Source: Thermodesulfobacteriota bacterium (GTDB lineage: Bacteria; Desulfobacterota; Desulfomonilia; Desulfomonilales; Desulfomonilaceae). From it: 7,544 bases of DNA. Below the pieces are notes generated by a model that did not search any database, had not been told where the DNA came from, and saw nothing but the letters and a program-made list of their open reading frames with translations. The stretch covers positions 1-7,544 of the forward strand of contig JAUPKT010000050.1 in the NCBI GenBank assembly GCA_030837305.1, in the 5' to 3' direction. Shown here one piece after another: positions 1 to 6,324 of the stretch; position 1 is the first letter of the stretch, and each line of letters opens with the position of its first letter. The position numbers were made by a program, and so were the translations under genes.

Positions 1-1205
1 CCGGTGGCCACGATCATGTTTGCCCATTGCATCAGCCCCTGATCATCGACCTTGTAATGATGTATCAAGGTTCCCCGGGGAGCCTCCACAATGCCGATTC
101 CTTCATGAAAATTGGGTTTGGCAAAAGACCGCACTCGTTTGCTCACGATGTCATCGTCTTCAAGCAACTTCTCCATGGTTTCAATGGAATAGAGGATCTC
201 GATCAGTCGTGCATAATGGTTGTAGAAAGAACTCATGACGGGTCCCCGGTCGAGCTTTATGAATTCGGCCCATTCCTGATCCGCCATGGTCGTGCCGCAA
301 CCATTGGACACATTAAGTCGTGCCGCAGGGCCAACTCTGTAAATGCCGTCCGGATAACCCATTGGGAGATAATAAGGTGACTTAAGGTATGAAAATGATT
401 CCGATGCCTCGCCGATGAGATCGCGATAAGAAGATGCTTGGACACCGTCGGCAATGAACCTTCCTTTTGCGTCAATGATCCGGAGTGTTCCGTAGACATG
501 TTCGAGATTGCCCAGTTCGTTGACAAGCCCCATGAACAGGGACGGGAAATTTGCGAAAGTCCGTATTTCTTCTTGGAATCTATGCAGTTGGTCTTTGAAC
601 CAAGCTAAAGTGCGATGGACTATTCGGTATGCGTCTGGAATGAGGGCGCGGATCGTTTCGCGATGTGATTCCGTGAGAGGTTCATTCACGCCGCCGGGCA
701 CAACCCAGGAAGGATGTATCCTCTTTCCGGCGCAAGCCTCAATCACCTGCTGCCCTATCTTGCGAAGCTGAATCCCGTCCATGGCGAGCGAGGGGTTCGC
801 TTCCAAGAGTCCTACTATGTTGCGCTTGGCAGGGTCGGCATCAAATCCCAATGCCAGATCAGGAGCGGATAAGTGAAAGAAACTCAACGCATGTGACTGA
901 ATGAATTCACCGCAATTGAGTAATCGTCTGAGTTTCTCCGCTGGTTCAGGGATACGTACGCCGAGGATTTCGTCACACGCCTTGGCTGATGCAATGGAAT
1001 GGCTGACGGGACAGATGCCACAGATACGCTCCACCAGAGAAGGCATTTCGGAGTAAGGGCGTCCTTCGCAAAATTTCTCGAATCCCCGAAATTGAGTGAC
1101 ATGAAACAGGGCATCCTGCACGTTGCCTTTATCGTCCACGTGTATGGTTATCTTGCCGTGTCCTTCAATTCGGGTCATCGGTTCAATGACTATGTGCTGC
1201 GCCAC
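1..1205 (-). CDS. hoxH: HoxH, large (NiFe catalytic) subunit of NAD-linked hydrogenase; C-terminus beyond window
   Basis: This is the catalytic subunit of the bidirectional NAD-reducing [NiFe]-hydrogenase. It splits or forms H2 at the NiFe(CN)2CO site in the cytoplasm. The reading frame is open from a GTG at 1205 to the left edge: 401 complete codons and no stop. Near the N-terminus is RIEGH (12-16), with the conserved Glu implicated in proton transfer. RGFEKFCEGRP follows at 40-50, and the first nickel motif RICGICPVSHS lies at 60-70, with C62 and C65 as metal ligands. QSHALSFFHLS (103-113), GYPDGIYRVGPAARLNV (283-299) and EAPRGTLIHHYK (374-385) match group 3d HoxH proteins as I remember them. 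The second nickel motif (DPCxxC) and the C-terminal peptide removed at maturation should lie outside the window. The GTG start follows AGGAGG with 7-base spacing, and hoxY ends 25 bases upstream. No frameshift was found when the frame was read by hand. Confidence 0.95.
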   Translation of the reverse strand, partial: MAQHIVIEPMTRIEGHGKITIHVDDKGNVQDALFHVTQFRGFEKFCEGRPYSEMPSLVERICGICPVSHSIASAKACDEILGVRIPEPAEKLRRLLNCGEFIQSHALSFFHLSAPDLALGFDADPAKRNIVGLLEANPSLAMDGIQLRKIGQQVIEACAGKRIHPSWVVPGGVNEPLTESHRETIRALIPDAYRIVHRTLAWFKDQLHRFQEEIRTFANFPSLFMGLVNELGNLEHVYGTLRIIDAKGRFIADGVQASSYRDLIGEASESFSYLKSPYYLPMGYPDGIYRVGPAARLNVSNGCGTTMADQEWAEFIKLDRGPVMSSFYNHYARLIEILYSIETMEKLLEDDDIVSKRVRSFAKPNFHEGIGIVEAPRGTLIHHYKVDDQGLMQWANMIVAT

Positions 1206-1212
1206 AGGGACT

Positions 1213-1218
1213 CCTCCT
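1213..1218 (-). promoter_or_regulatory. Shine-Dalgarno of hoxH, fixing the GTG start
   Basis: AGGAGG reads on the minus strand at 1218-1213, seven bases before the GTG at 1205. The next in-frame ATG (codon 10) would remove the conserved residues just before TRIEGH. The GTG is therefore the best start. Confidence 0.8.
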
Positions 1219-1230
1219 GACGGTTGTTCT

Positions 1231-1767
1231 TTAGGCGCCGAATCGGATTTTGCCGGTGAGGTCTGGTGTTCGACCGTTCAGCAGTTCGGTGGCCACAAAA
1301 TGAATGGCTTCGGACGGGGGTGGACATCCAGGAAGAAAGACATCCACGGGCACAATTTCATGCACGGGTCGCACTCGGTTGAGCAATGCAGGAATATGTT
1401 CCGCTGTAGGCATTTCGCCACAGTTCGCGTTTTGCACGTATGCCCTTTCCAGCACATCGCGTGTCAGGAATTGGTTCCTCATTCCTGGTACATTTGCTGT
1501 GATGGCGCAATCCCCAAAGGCTATAATGATACGAGAGCGCTCCCGAATGAGCCTGACTTTCTTTTCGTCATCATCGTTGCTCACGGCTCCCTCGATGAGA
1601 GTTGCATCGACAAGCTCCGGAAATACTTTCGCATCTACGAGGGGACTGTACACGAGGTCCAATTTTTCGGCCAATTGAACAATTTGTTCGTCAAGGTCCA
1701 AGAGGGACATGTGGCAACCTGAACAGCCGTCGAGCCATGTTGTTGCTATACGAAATTTGGTCGTCAA
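1231..1767 (-). CDS. hoxY: HoxY, small (electron-transfer) subunit of NAD-linked hydrogenase
   Basis: This is the small subunit that pairs with HoxH and carries the proximal [4Fe-4S] cluster, relaying electrons between the NiFe site and the diaphorase module. It has 178 residues, in the usual size range for HoxY, and is far shorter than membrane-type small subunits because the medial and distal cluster domain is absent. The ligands visible are C15 and C18 in DGCSGCHMSLLD, C87 in FGDCAI and C148 in LPGCPPP. The run NANCGEMPTAEHIPALL (113-129) is typical of the family. There is no twin-arginine signal, consistent with a cytoplasmic enzyme. The start is TTG: an in-frame TAG directly precedes it, the next ATG is codon 20 (past the first two ligands), and GGGAGG lies at good spacing upstream. 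It is followed by hoxH after 25 bases and preceded by a 105-base gap to hoxU. Confidence 0.95.
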   Translation of the reverse strand: MTTKFRIATTWLDGCSGCHMSLLDLDEQIVQLAEKLDLVYSPLVDAKVFPELVDATLIEGAVSNDDDEKKVRLIRERSRIIIAFGDCAITANVPGMRNQFLTRDVLERAYVQNANCGEMPTAEHIPALLNRVRPVHEIVPVDVFLPGCPPPSEAIHFVATELLNGRTPDLTGKIRFGA

Positions 1768-1872
1768 CTATCGGTCCTCCCTAGCTGTCCCCACGGCCGA
1801 TTTGGGTAGCTTGAATCACTTGGGGTATCACATGTCTCAATGGGGATTTGCAGCATACGTCATGACCCTTCA
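1768..1872 (-). other. 105-base gap between diaphorase (hoxEFU) and hydrogenase (hoxYH) modules, with a possible 30-codon ORF
   Basis: This is the longest break between hox genes; the others overlap or are 25 bases apart. I see no convincing -35/-10 pair and no hairpin plus T-run terminator. One reading frame opens with an ATG (1873-1871) sharing its A with the hoxU TAA stop (TAATG). It runs 30 codons to a TAG at 1783-1781, which overlaps the hoxY Shine-Dalgarno sequence. The deduced peptide begins [14 protein letters not shown] and has no domain I recognise. Upstream of the ATG there is only a weak purine run. It could be a coupling or spacer ORF, or chance. Confidence 0.3.
1776..1782 (-). 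promoter_or_regulatory. Shine-Dalgarno of hoxY, fixing the TTG start
   Basis: AGGGAGG reads on the minus strand at 1782-1776, eight bases before TTG at 1767-1765. A TAG stop at 1770-1768 excludes any longer form. Confidence 0.8.
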
Positions 1873-2637
1873 TTATCTGAGTTCTTCTCTTCTCATGATC
1901 TGCAGGTATGGTAAGAATTGTCTCCGCTTTGTCATTTCCGCAACGGATTTGCCCTTTTCGGACAAGGCGCCGGTGGGGCATACTTGAACGCATTTTCCGC
2001 ACCCAGTGCACGTTTCTGAGGAGCCCCATGGTTCATCAAGGTCCGTTATCACCCGAGATGAAATACCCCTGCCCATGACATCCCACGTGTGTGCACCCTC
2101 AATTTCATCACATACGCGCACGCATCTCTGACAGAGAACGCATCGATTGTGGTCGATGGAGAATCTTTCATGTGACGCGTCCACGGAATGTTTTGGGTAG
2201 ATGTAGTCATAGCCGACATGGGTCATACCCAGTTCCAAGGCCAAGGCTTGAAGTTCGCAGTGGCCATTGGAAACGCAAACAGAGCAGACGTGATTACGTT
2301 CCGTGAACAAGAGTTCGAGTATTTTTTTTCGGTATTTCAGAACCCTCTCAGAATTCGTGAAAACTTCCATATCCTGGCGCACAAGCGTGACACATGCCGG
2401 TAACAAACGCGGCACTCCAGTGATTTCTACGATGCATATCCTGCATGAACCTCGCTCGGAAAGGCCGTCAAGGTGGCAAAGGGTTGGAATTTTTATGCCG
2501 TTCTGGCGGGCTACGTGGAGAATTGTTTCATCTTCCCGCGCAGTAACGACTCCGCCGTCTATCTTGAGAAGGACAACACGCACAGGATTCAGGTCGCTTC
2601 GGATCCTTTTCTCTTCAGAAGGGGGTGTCATCGTCAT
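1873..2637 (-). CDS. hoxU: HoxU, iron-sulfur subunit of the diaphorase module (NuoG N-terminal-like)
   Basis: This subunit is an iron-sulfur wire between HoxY and HoxF, homologous to the N-terminal part of NuoG of complex I. It has 254 residues. Domains in order: a plant-type [2Fe-2S] ferredoxin domain (about 18-96) with C54, C65, C68 and C82; the NuoG-type His-Cys3 [4Fe-4S] site with H116, C118, C121 and C127 ([16 protein letters not shown]); and a two-cluster ferredoxin domain with C166, C169, C172, C176 and C210, C213, C216, C220. It ends soon after, lacking the large molybdopterin-like domain of NuoG, as HoxU should. The ATG at 2637 overlaps the hoxF TGA stop in ATGA, implying translational coupling. 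A second ATG at 2631 has better spacing (9 bases rather than 3) from AAGGA at 2645-2641, so the protein may be two residues shorter. A run of eight A's lies at codons 103-106. Confidence 0.95.
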   Translation of the reverse strand: MTMTPPSEEKRIRSDLNPVRVVLLKIDGGVVTAREDETILHVARQNGIKIPTLCHLDGLSERGSCRICIVEITGVPRLLPACVTLVRQDMEVFTNSERVLKYRKKILELLFTERNHVCSVCVSNGHCELQALALELGMTHVGYDYIYPKHSVDASHERFSIDHNRCVLCQRCVRVCDEIEGAHTWDVMGRGISSRVITDLDEPWGSSETCTGCGKCVQVCPTGALSEKGKSVAEMTKRRQFLPYLQIMRREELR

Positions 2638-4286
2638 GTATCCTTTTGATCATGGTTCATTTTGCAGACTCCCGCCGTACATTTCCTATGCTCAATGTGA
2701 TCCAGGTACTCGTTCTCAAAATACTTGATAGTACTCAACACAGGGTTCGAAGCGGTTTGCCCAAGACCACAGAGGCTCGTATTCTTAATGACGTCGCACA
2801 ATTCTTGAAGGGCATCCATATCAGATTTCTTCCCCTGTCCATCGGTTATGCGTGCGAGGATCCGGTGAAGCTGAGTGGTGCCAACCCGACATGGAACGCA
2901 TTTACCACAGGACTCACTCATGCAAAATTCCATGAAAAATTTCGCAACATCCACCATGCAGGACGTTTCATCCATGGTAATGAGGCCGCCGGAACCCATG
3001 ATGGAACCAACCTGAGCAAGTGACTCATAGTCCACCGGCATGTCCAGAAACTGCTCTGGGATGCATCCGCCGGACGGTCCACCTGTTTGCACCGCCTTGA
3101 ACTTGAGCCCTTGTGGGATCCCCCCCCCGATCTCAAAGACAATGTCCCTCAAGAGGGTGCCCATGGGAACCTCGATAAGCCCAGTGTTTTGCACCCTACC
3201 GGCCAGGGCGAATACCTTGGTGCCCTTACTCTTCTCGGTCCCGATACTAGCAAACCATGCCCCTCCATTACGGACGATGGGCGGCACATTGGCCAGTGTT
3301 TCCACATTATTGATGAGCGTTGGACATCCCCAGAGTCCGAATTCGTAGGGATAGGGGGGTCTTGGTCGAGGGGTTCCCCGTCTTCCTTCAATGGAAGAAA
3401 TGAGGGCAGTCTCCTCTCCGCACACAAATGCCCCGGCTCCAAGCCTTACCTTGATATCAAAATCAAAGGTAGTATTGAAAATGTTGCGGCCCAGCACTCC
3501 CAATCGTTCCGCCTGTTTAATTGCGATCCTCAAGCGTTTGACCGCCAGGGGATATTCGGCCCTCACATAAATGAAACCTCGTTGAGCCCCCACAGCATAA
3601 GCGGCAATGGCCATGCCCTCGATTATCCTGTGCGGGTCGCTTTCCAGAACGCTGCGATCCATGAATGCCCCTGGGTCGCCTTCATCAGCATTGCACACCA
3701 CATACTTGGTCTGATTCAAACCTTTTGCCACGGCCGTCCATTTCAAGCCTGCCGGAAAGCCGGCGCCTCCGCGTCCCCGGAGTCCGCTTGCGCTGATCTC
3801 ATCGATGACTTCTTTGGGGGTCATCAATCTCACTGCGTTATAGAGGCCCAGATATCCGTCACGAGCTATATATTCCTCTATACGCTCCGGATCTATTTCT
3901 CCGGAATTTTCCAATACGATCTTGTGTTGTCGTTTGAAAAAAGGCTGTTGGTTTGAGCATTCTAAGCGGGCCACAGGAGATCCCCAAAGTGAATCAAGTA
4001 TCTCAGTGGCATCAGCGGGCTGCACACCCTGGTAATAAATGTTGCCCGGTTCCACCTTCACAAGAGGACCTTGGACGCACAAACCCAGGCATCCAACACC
4101 GGTGACCCGGCACTTGGATCCCCAATCGGTCTCCTTCACTTGGCTTTCCAAGGCTTCTTTGACCAGATCGCTGCGGGAGGACAAACATCCGGCAGCCATA
4201 CAGACCTTGATTGAATATTCAACCTTGGCCTGACTGTCCTGTTCAATGGCTGCGACTTCTTTGAGGTCTTCAAACGTCAGTGTCAT
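2634..4286 (-). CDS. hoxF: HoxF, NAD(H)- and FMN-binding diaphorase subunit (NuoF-like)
   Basis: HoxF transfers electrons between NAD(H) and the iron-sulfur chain through FMN. It has 550 residues from the chosen ATG. The N-terminal thioredoxin-like [2Fe-2S] domain (about 20-95) has C29, C34, C66 and C70. The NuoF core follows: the glycine-rich [16 protein letters not shown] (168-183), [14 protein letters not shown] (198-211), and [19 protein letters not shown] (283-301) for FMN and NADH. The C-terminal N3-type [4Fe-4S] site has C460, C463, C466 (ESCGKCVPC) and C506 (SLCGLG). The tail HRKCTAGVC (533-541) resembles that of HydB/HndC subunits, but their ferredoxin domain is absent. The start at 4286 overlaps hoxE by 17 bases, with GGGGAG 11 bases upstream. 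An open frame reaching up to 4406 adds 40 residues lying inside hoxE that resemble nothing. A run of nine G's encodes G387-G389. Confidence 0.95.
   Translation of the reverse strand: MTLTFEDLKEVAAIEQDSQAKVEYSIKVCMAAGCLSSRSDLVKEALESQVKETDWGSKCRVTGVGCLGLCVQGPLVKVEPGNIYYQGVQPADATEILDSLWGSPVARLECSNQQPFFKRQHKIVLENSGEIDPERIEEYIARDGYLGLYNAVRLMTPKEVIDEISASGLRGRGGAGFPAGLKWTAVAKGLNQTKYVVCNADEGDPGAFMDRSVLESDPHRIIEGMAIAAYAVGAQRGFIYVRAEYPLAVKRLRIAIKQAERLGVLGRNIFNTTFDFDIKVRLGAGAFVCGEETALISSIEGRRGTPRPRPPYPYEFGLWGCPTLINNVETLANVPPIVRNGGAWFASIGTEKSKGTKVFALAGRVQNTGLIEVPMGTLLRDIVFEIGGGIPQGLKFKAVQTGGPSGGCIPEQFLDMPVDYESLAQVGSIMGSGGLITMDETSCMVDVAKFFMEFCMSESCGKCVPCRVGTTQLHRILARITDGQGKKSDMDALQELCDVIKNTSLCGLGQTASNPVLSTIKYFENEYLDHIEHRKCTAGVCKMNHDQKDT
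3120..3128 (-). repeat. G9 homopolymer inside hoxF
   Basis: Nine consecutive G's on the coding strand encode three glycines (387-389) within EIGGGIPQG. The frame is intact at this length. A gain or loss of one base would truncate HoxF before its N3-type cluster ligands. Confidence 0.9.
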
Positions 4287-4782
4287 TACCCAACCAGCTC
4301 CCCATGTTTTCGAGAACCGCTTCTGAAGTAATTCGCGCAGTGACCTTGCCGTCGAATACAGCCACTGGAGCGAGTCCACACGATCCGAGACACCGGGCTG
4401 AAACAAGGCTCACCTTGCCGTCCGGGGTCGTTTCTCCCGGATCAATGCCCAGTTTTTGCTTAATTGTTTTCAGGATGTTCGGCGCTCCACCTATGTAGCA
4501 TGCTGTGCCCTGGCAGACGACGCATGTGTGTTCACCAGCAGGCTTCAAGGTGAAATGATGATAAAAAGTGGCAACCCCATAGACTCGGCTCAATGGAACG
4601 CGGAGCGAGTCAGCCACGTATTTCAGTGCGTCCTTGTCCAAATACCCGAAGTGCTCCTGAACCGTGTGAAGGGTTTCGATGAGACAATCAGGAGTGCCCC
4701 CGTGCAGTCGAATCGTCCTGTTGACCAGCCTCCACCGGCGATCTTCTGAAGACTCTGCTGTTCTCATGGACACCGATTCCAT
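4270..4782 (-). CDS. hoxE: HoxE, [2Fe-2S] subunit of the diaphorase module (NuoE-like)
   Basis: HoxE is a thioredoxin-fold [2Fe-2S] protein, homologous to NuoE of complex I. It is present in pentameric HoxEFUYH enzymes and absent from the tetrameric Ralstonia-type enzyme. It has 170 residues, as usual. The N-terminal helical part contains [19 protein letters not shown] (39-57) and [11 protein letters not shown] (67-77), both typical of NuoE/HoxE. The cluster ligands are C90 and C95 (CQGTAC), then C131 and C135 (CLGSC). A further C87 precedes the first ligand. The ATG at 4782 is preceded by GAGAGGA with 8-base spacing; an ATG at codon 6 (4767) is a poorer alternative. It is the first gene of the hox cluster, 123 bases downstream of the amidohydrolase, and its 3' end overlaps hoxF by 17 bases. 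Confidence 0.95.
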   Translation of the reverse strand: MESVSMRTAESSEDRRWRLVNRTIRLHGGTPDCLIETLHTVQEHFGYLDKDALKYVADSLRVPLSRVYGVATFYHHFTLKPAGEHTCVVCQGTACYIGGAPNILKTIKQKLGIDPGETTPDGKVSLVSARCLGSCGLAPVAVFDGKVTARITSEAVLENMGSWLGNDTDV

Positions 4783-4818
4783 GGATCTATTCCTCTCGCT
4801 GTGCGAAACAATTCTATA

Positions 4819-4875
4819 CTACTTTCTACAACAAGAACCGGAAAATGACAAACATATTGGATTGCCGGTTGTCAT
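4819..4875 (-). CDS. possible 18-codon micro-ORF upstream of hoxE
   Basis: An ATG at 4875 sits six bases after a strong Shine-Dalgarno-like run, AGAGGAAGG (4890-4882). It opens 18 codons (MTTGNPICLSFSGSCCRK) before a TAG at 4821-4819. The peptide has three cysteines and no recognisable domain. It starts 30 bases after the amidohydrolase stop and ends 36 bases before hoxE. It would be translated only from a transcript that begins upstream of the candidate hox promoter, because the promoter lies inside it. The good ribosome-binding site is the only evidence; it may be chance. Confidence 0.2.
   Translation of the reverse strand: MTTGNPICLSFSGSCCRK
4823..4851 (-). promoter_or_regulatory. possible sigma70-type promoter for hoxEFUYH
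   Basis: On the minus strand TTGTCA (4851-4846) and TAGAAA (4828-4823) are separated by 17 bases, matching the -35 and -10 consensus at 5/6 and 4/6. The predicted start site would lie about 35 bases before the hoxE ATG. The match is moderate and the region is AT-rich, so chance is possible. Confidence 0.25.
4836..4870. repeat. inverted repeat AACCGG-N23-CCGGTT upstream of hoxE
   Basis: The arms AACCGG (4836-4841) and CCGGTT (4865-4870) flank 23 bases and straddle the possible -35 element. It could be a regulator site, but only six bases pair in each arm and the next outward base does not match. Confidence 0.3.
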
Positions 4876-4905
4876 CCGAGACCTTCCTCTAAAAAACTTG
4901 TTTGT

Positions 4906-5760
4906 TCACAGTGAAAAGATCCTTTGCGCATTGCCGCCGAAAAGGAGGTTTATCTCCAATTCTGAAAAACCGGCCTGGAGAGCGAGAGACCTAATGAGCG
5001 CGATTTCGTCCCGATAGTGAAACCACGGCCAATCAGTACCGAAGAGTATGTGTTCAGGACCATGTATGTGGAGTAATTGCACGAACTCATCTTCTTGCAA
5101 CGTATGGGCAGCGTTTGATGTATCCAGGTAGAGATTGTCTCTTGGCTTGAGATGTTTAACTATCTCGTCACAATCCGCAGTGAGTCCACCCATGTGCGCC
5201 CCTATGATTGTGATGCCGGAATGCCGCTCGACAATCTCTGCCAATTTTTTTGGCGTAGTAAGAAACGCAGGATCAGCCGCGAAATGCTCGTGTGCCCCCA
5301 CGAAGGTATCAAACACCATCACGGGCCTCTGATTTTTGTCCAAGCCCACTCGTTCTACAACGGCCATCATGGTTGTACATTCTGGGGAAGCCAGGTCGAA
5401 TCCTTGGGTGAAGCTGGAAAATTTGAAGCCGGGTATACCCAGAGAAAAGACCCGCTCAACCTCCTCTTCGATATTGCTCATGTGAGGATGCAAGGTGGCC
5501 AAAGTCCTTATCCTCGATGACTCCCTCGTGAAGCTCACATGTCGATCGTTTTCTTCCTTTACTCGGTGGACATGCGCGGTGGGCAGAAGAATACAGGTAT
5601 CCACGCCATAGAGAGAGGCTGCTGCATCTAGTTTGGCAGGACTGAGCCTCGCGTAAGCGTGCTCCGTACCTAACTTCAATATTGCCGCCATGTCTGTTTT
5701 TTTTGAGACATTGTGTACAAGCCGTGGGGTGAACATGTGGCAATGGGCATCGACAATCAT
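4906..5760 (-). CDS. metal-dependent amidohydrolase, TIM-barrel (Amidohydro_2-like), substrate unknown
   Basis: This is a predicted cytoplasmic metal-dependent hydrolase of the amidohydrolase superfamily, 284 residues. Visible signatures are the N-terminal HxH in MIVDAHCHMF (H6, H8), GFKFSS (111-116), H157/H159 in TFVGAHEHF, H189 in IIGAHMGG, and the active-site Asp D243 in ILFGTDWPW. The C-terminal NAQRIFSL is common in the Amidohydro_2 family. No signal peptide is visible. I chose ATG 5760 because HxH normally follows within a few residues of the start and GGAGGGGG lies 10-13 bases upstream. An in-frame ATG at 5793 would add 11 residues and overlap the upstream gene by 14 bases, with no clear ribosome-binding site. 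It lies 19 bases after the DUF3124 gene, suggesting cotranscription. No substrate can be assigned, and I know of no established link to hydrogenases. A run of eight A's encodes residues near K20-K21. Confidence 0.85.
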   Translation of the reverse strand: MIVDAHCHMFTPRLVHNVSKKTDMAAILKLGTEHAYARLSPAKLDAAASLYGVDTCILLPTAHVHRVKEENDRHVSFTRESSRIRTLATLHPHMSNIEEEVERVFSLGIPGFKFSSFTQGFDLASPECTTMMAVVERVGLDKNQRPVMVFDTFVGAHEHFAADPAFLTTPKKLAEIVERHSGITIIGAHMGGLTADCDEIVKHLKPRDNLYLDTSNAAHTLQEDEFVQLLHIHGPEHILFGTDWPWFHYRDEIALIRSLALQAGFSELEINLLFGGNAQRIFSL

Positions 5761-5770
5761 TACAACGCGT

Positions 5771-5778
5771 CCCCCTCC
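5771..5778 (-). promoter_or_regulatory. Shine-Dalgarno supporting the 5760 start of the amidohydrolase
   Basis: GGAGGGGG reads on the minus strand at 5778-5771, 10 bases before the ATG at 5760. It lies inside the longer alternative reading frame, which favours the shorter protein. Confidence 0.5.
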
Positions 5779-5779
5779 A

Positions 5780-6262
5780 TCACTGTCCCACATCCCGGAT
5801 CACTCGTCCGTGGCTCACGAATGATATGCCCAAGCCGGACTGGATGGTTATCATGATGCACTCGATGACCGGAGGGGTTACCGGCTTCAGTGACCTCCAT
5901 CCCACCAGAAATTTAGCCCCGGAGCCCCCGGCAGTGTCGTATTCCTCTACAATGAATCGAGTGGTGGCAAGGGGTCCTATGGCCTGGGGTTTTTCCAAGT
6001 ACTTCCGGACGAGCTTCCCCTCAGAATCAAAATAGCGCACGGAAGTCAATTCAAGGGATTCGGTCGGATCAGTATTACGAATACTCAAAGTAGCGGTGAG
6101 ATCCAGCGACCTTGTACGTGGTCCTCCGTAAATGTGTGAATAGACTGAAACATAAACAGTTTGTCCCTTGGACAAATCCACTCTGTTACTGCTTTGGGCT
6201 TGTCCGGGGAAAATCATGACCATTAAGATCGCGACGCAGCAGATGCGAATGCCTATTCTCAT
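5780..6262 (-). CDS. exported DUF3124 family protein, function unknown
   Basis: This 160-residue protein has an N-terminal signal peptide: basic R2 and R6, a hydrophobic core over about 7-19, and a likely cleavage after A22 in PGQAQSS. No lipobox is present. The mature part matches what I recall of the DUF3124 family: VYVSVYSHIYGGPRTRSLDLTATLSIRNTDP spans 36-66, KLVRKYLEKP lies at 83-92, and EEYDTAGGSGAKFLV at 106-120. The fold is probably a small beta-rich periplasmic domain; its role is unknown. The ATG at 6262 follows AAAGGGG with 7-base spacing, and no other start fits the signal peptide. The gene lies 62 bases after the Kef antiporter and 19 bases before the amidohydrolase. Confidence 0.85.
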   Translation of the reverse strand: MRIGIRICCVAILMVMIFPGQAQSSNRVDLSKGQTVYVSVYSHIYGGPRTRSLDLTATLSIRNTDPTESLELTSVRYFDSEGKLVRKYLEKPQAIGPLATTRFIVEEYDTAGGSGAKFLVGWRSLKPVTPPVIECIMITIQSGLGISFVSHGRVIRDVGQ

Positions 6263-6265
6263 CTT

Positions 6266-6309
6266 AGTTCCCCTTTCTCCATGCTGAAGTTCCCCTCGGA
6301 TTAGGAACT
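6266..6309. repeat. repeated AGTTCCCC element in front of the DUF3124 gene
   Basis: AGTTCCCC occurs on the plus strand at 6266-6273 and again at 6288-6295, exactly 22 bases apart (about two helical turns). An inverted partial copy, AGGAACT, is at 6303-6309 and forms a 6-base-pair hairpin arm with the middle copy (AGTTCC/GGAACT, 10-base loop). The copy nearest the gene contains its Shine-Dalgarno sequence. It could be an operator or translational control site; the repeats are short, so chance is possible. Confidence 0.35.
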
Positions 6310-6324
6310 GTGAGTGCTTCTTTG

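Noticed and set aside
3087..3956. Open frame of 289 codons on the plus strand
   Set aside because: It lies entirely antisense to hoxF, has no family signature or ribosome-binding site, and is explained by the codon bias of the real gene. The same applies to the 199-codon plus-strand frame at 1123-1722 over hoxY and hoxH.
4287..4406. 40-residue N-terminal extension of HoxF
   Set aside because: It lies inside hoxE in another frame and resembles no family sequence. The ATG at 4286 gives the normal domain start.
2634..4782. Complex I fragment (nuoE, nuoF, nuoG) instead of hydrogenase diaphorase
   Set aside because: HoxF carries an N-terminal thioredoxin-like [2Fe-2S] domain, the NuoG-like protein stops after the ferredoxin domains, and hoxY and hoxH follow directly.
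5240..5254. GCCAA/TTGGC hairpin around a T run, resembling a terminator
   Set aside because: It is inside the amidohydrolase coding region and encodes Lys-Lys-Leu within an intact protein. The TGTCT/AGACA pair around a T8 run at 5691-5710 was rejected for the same reason.
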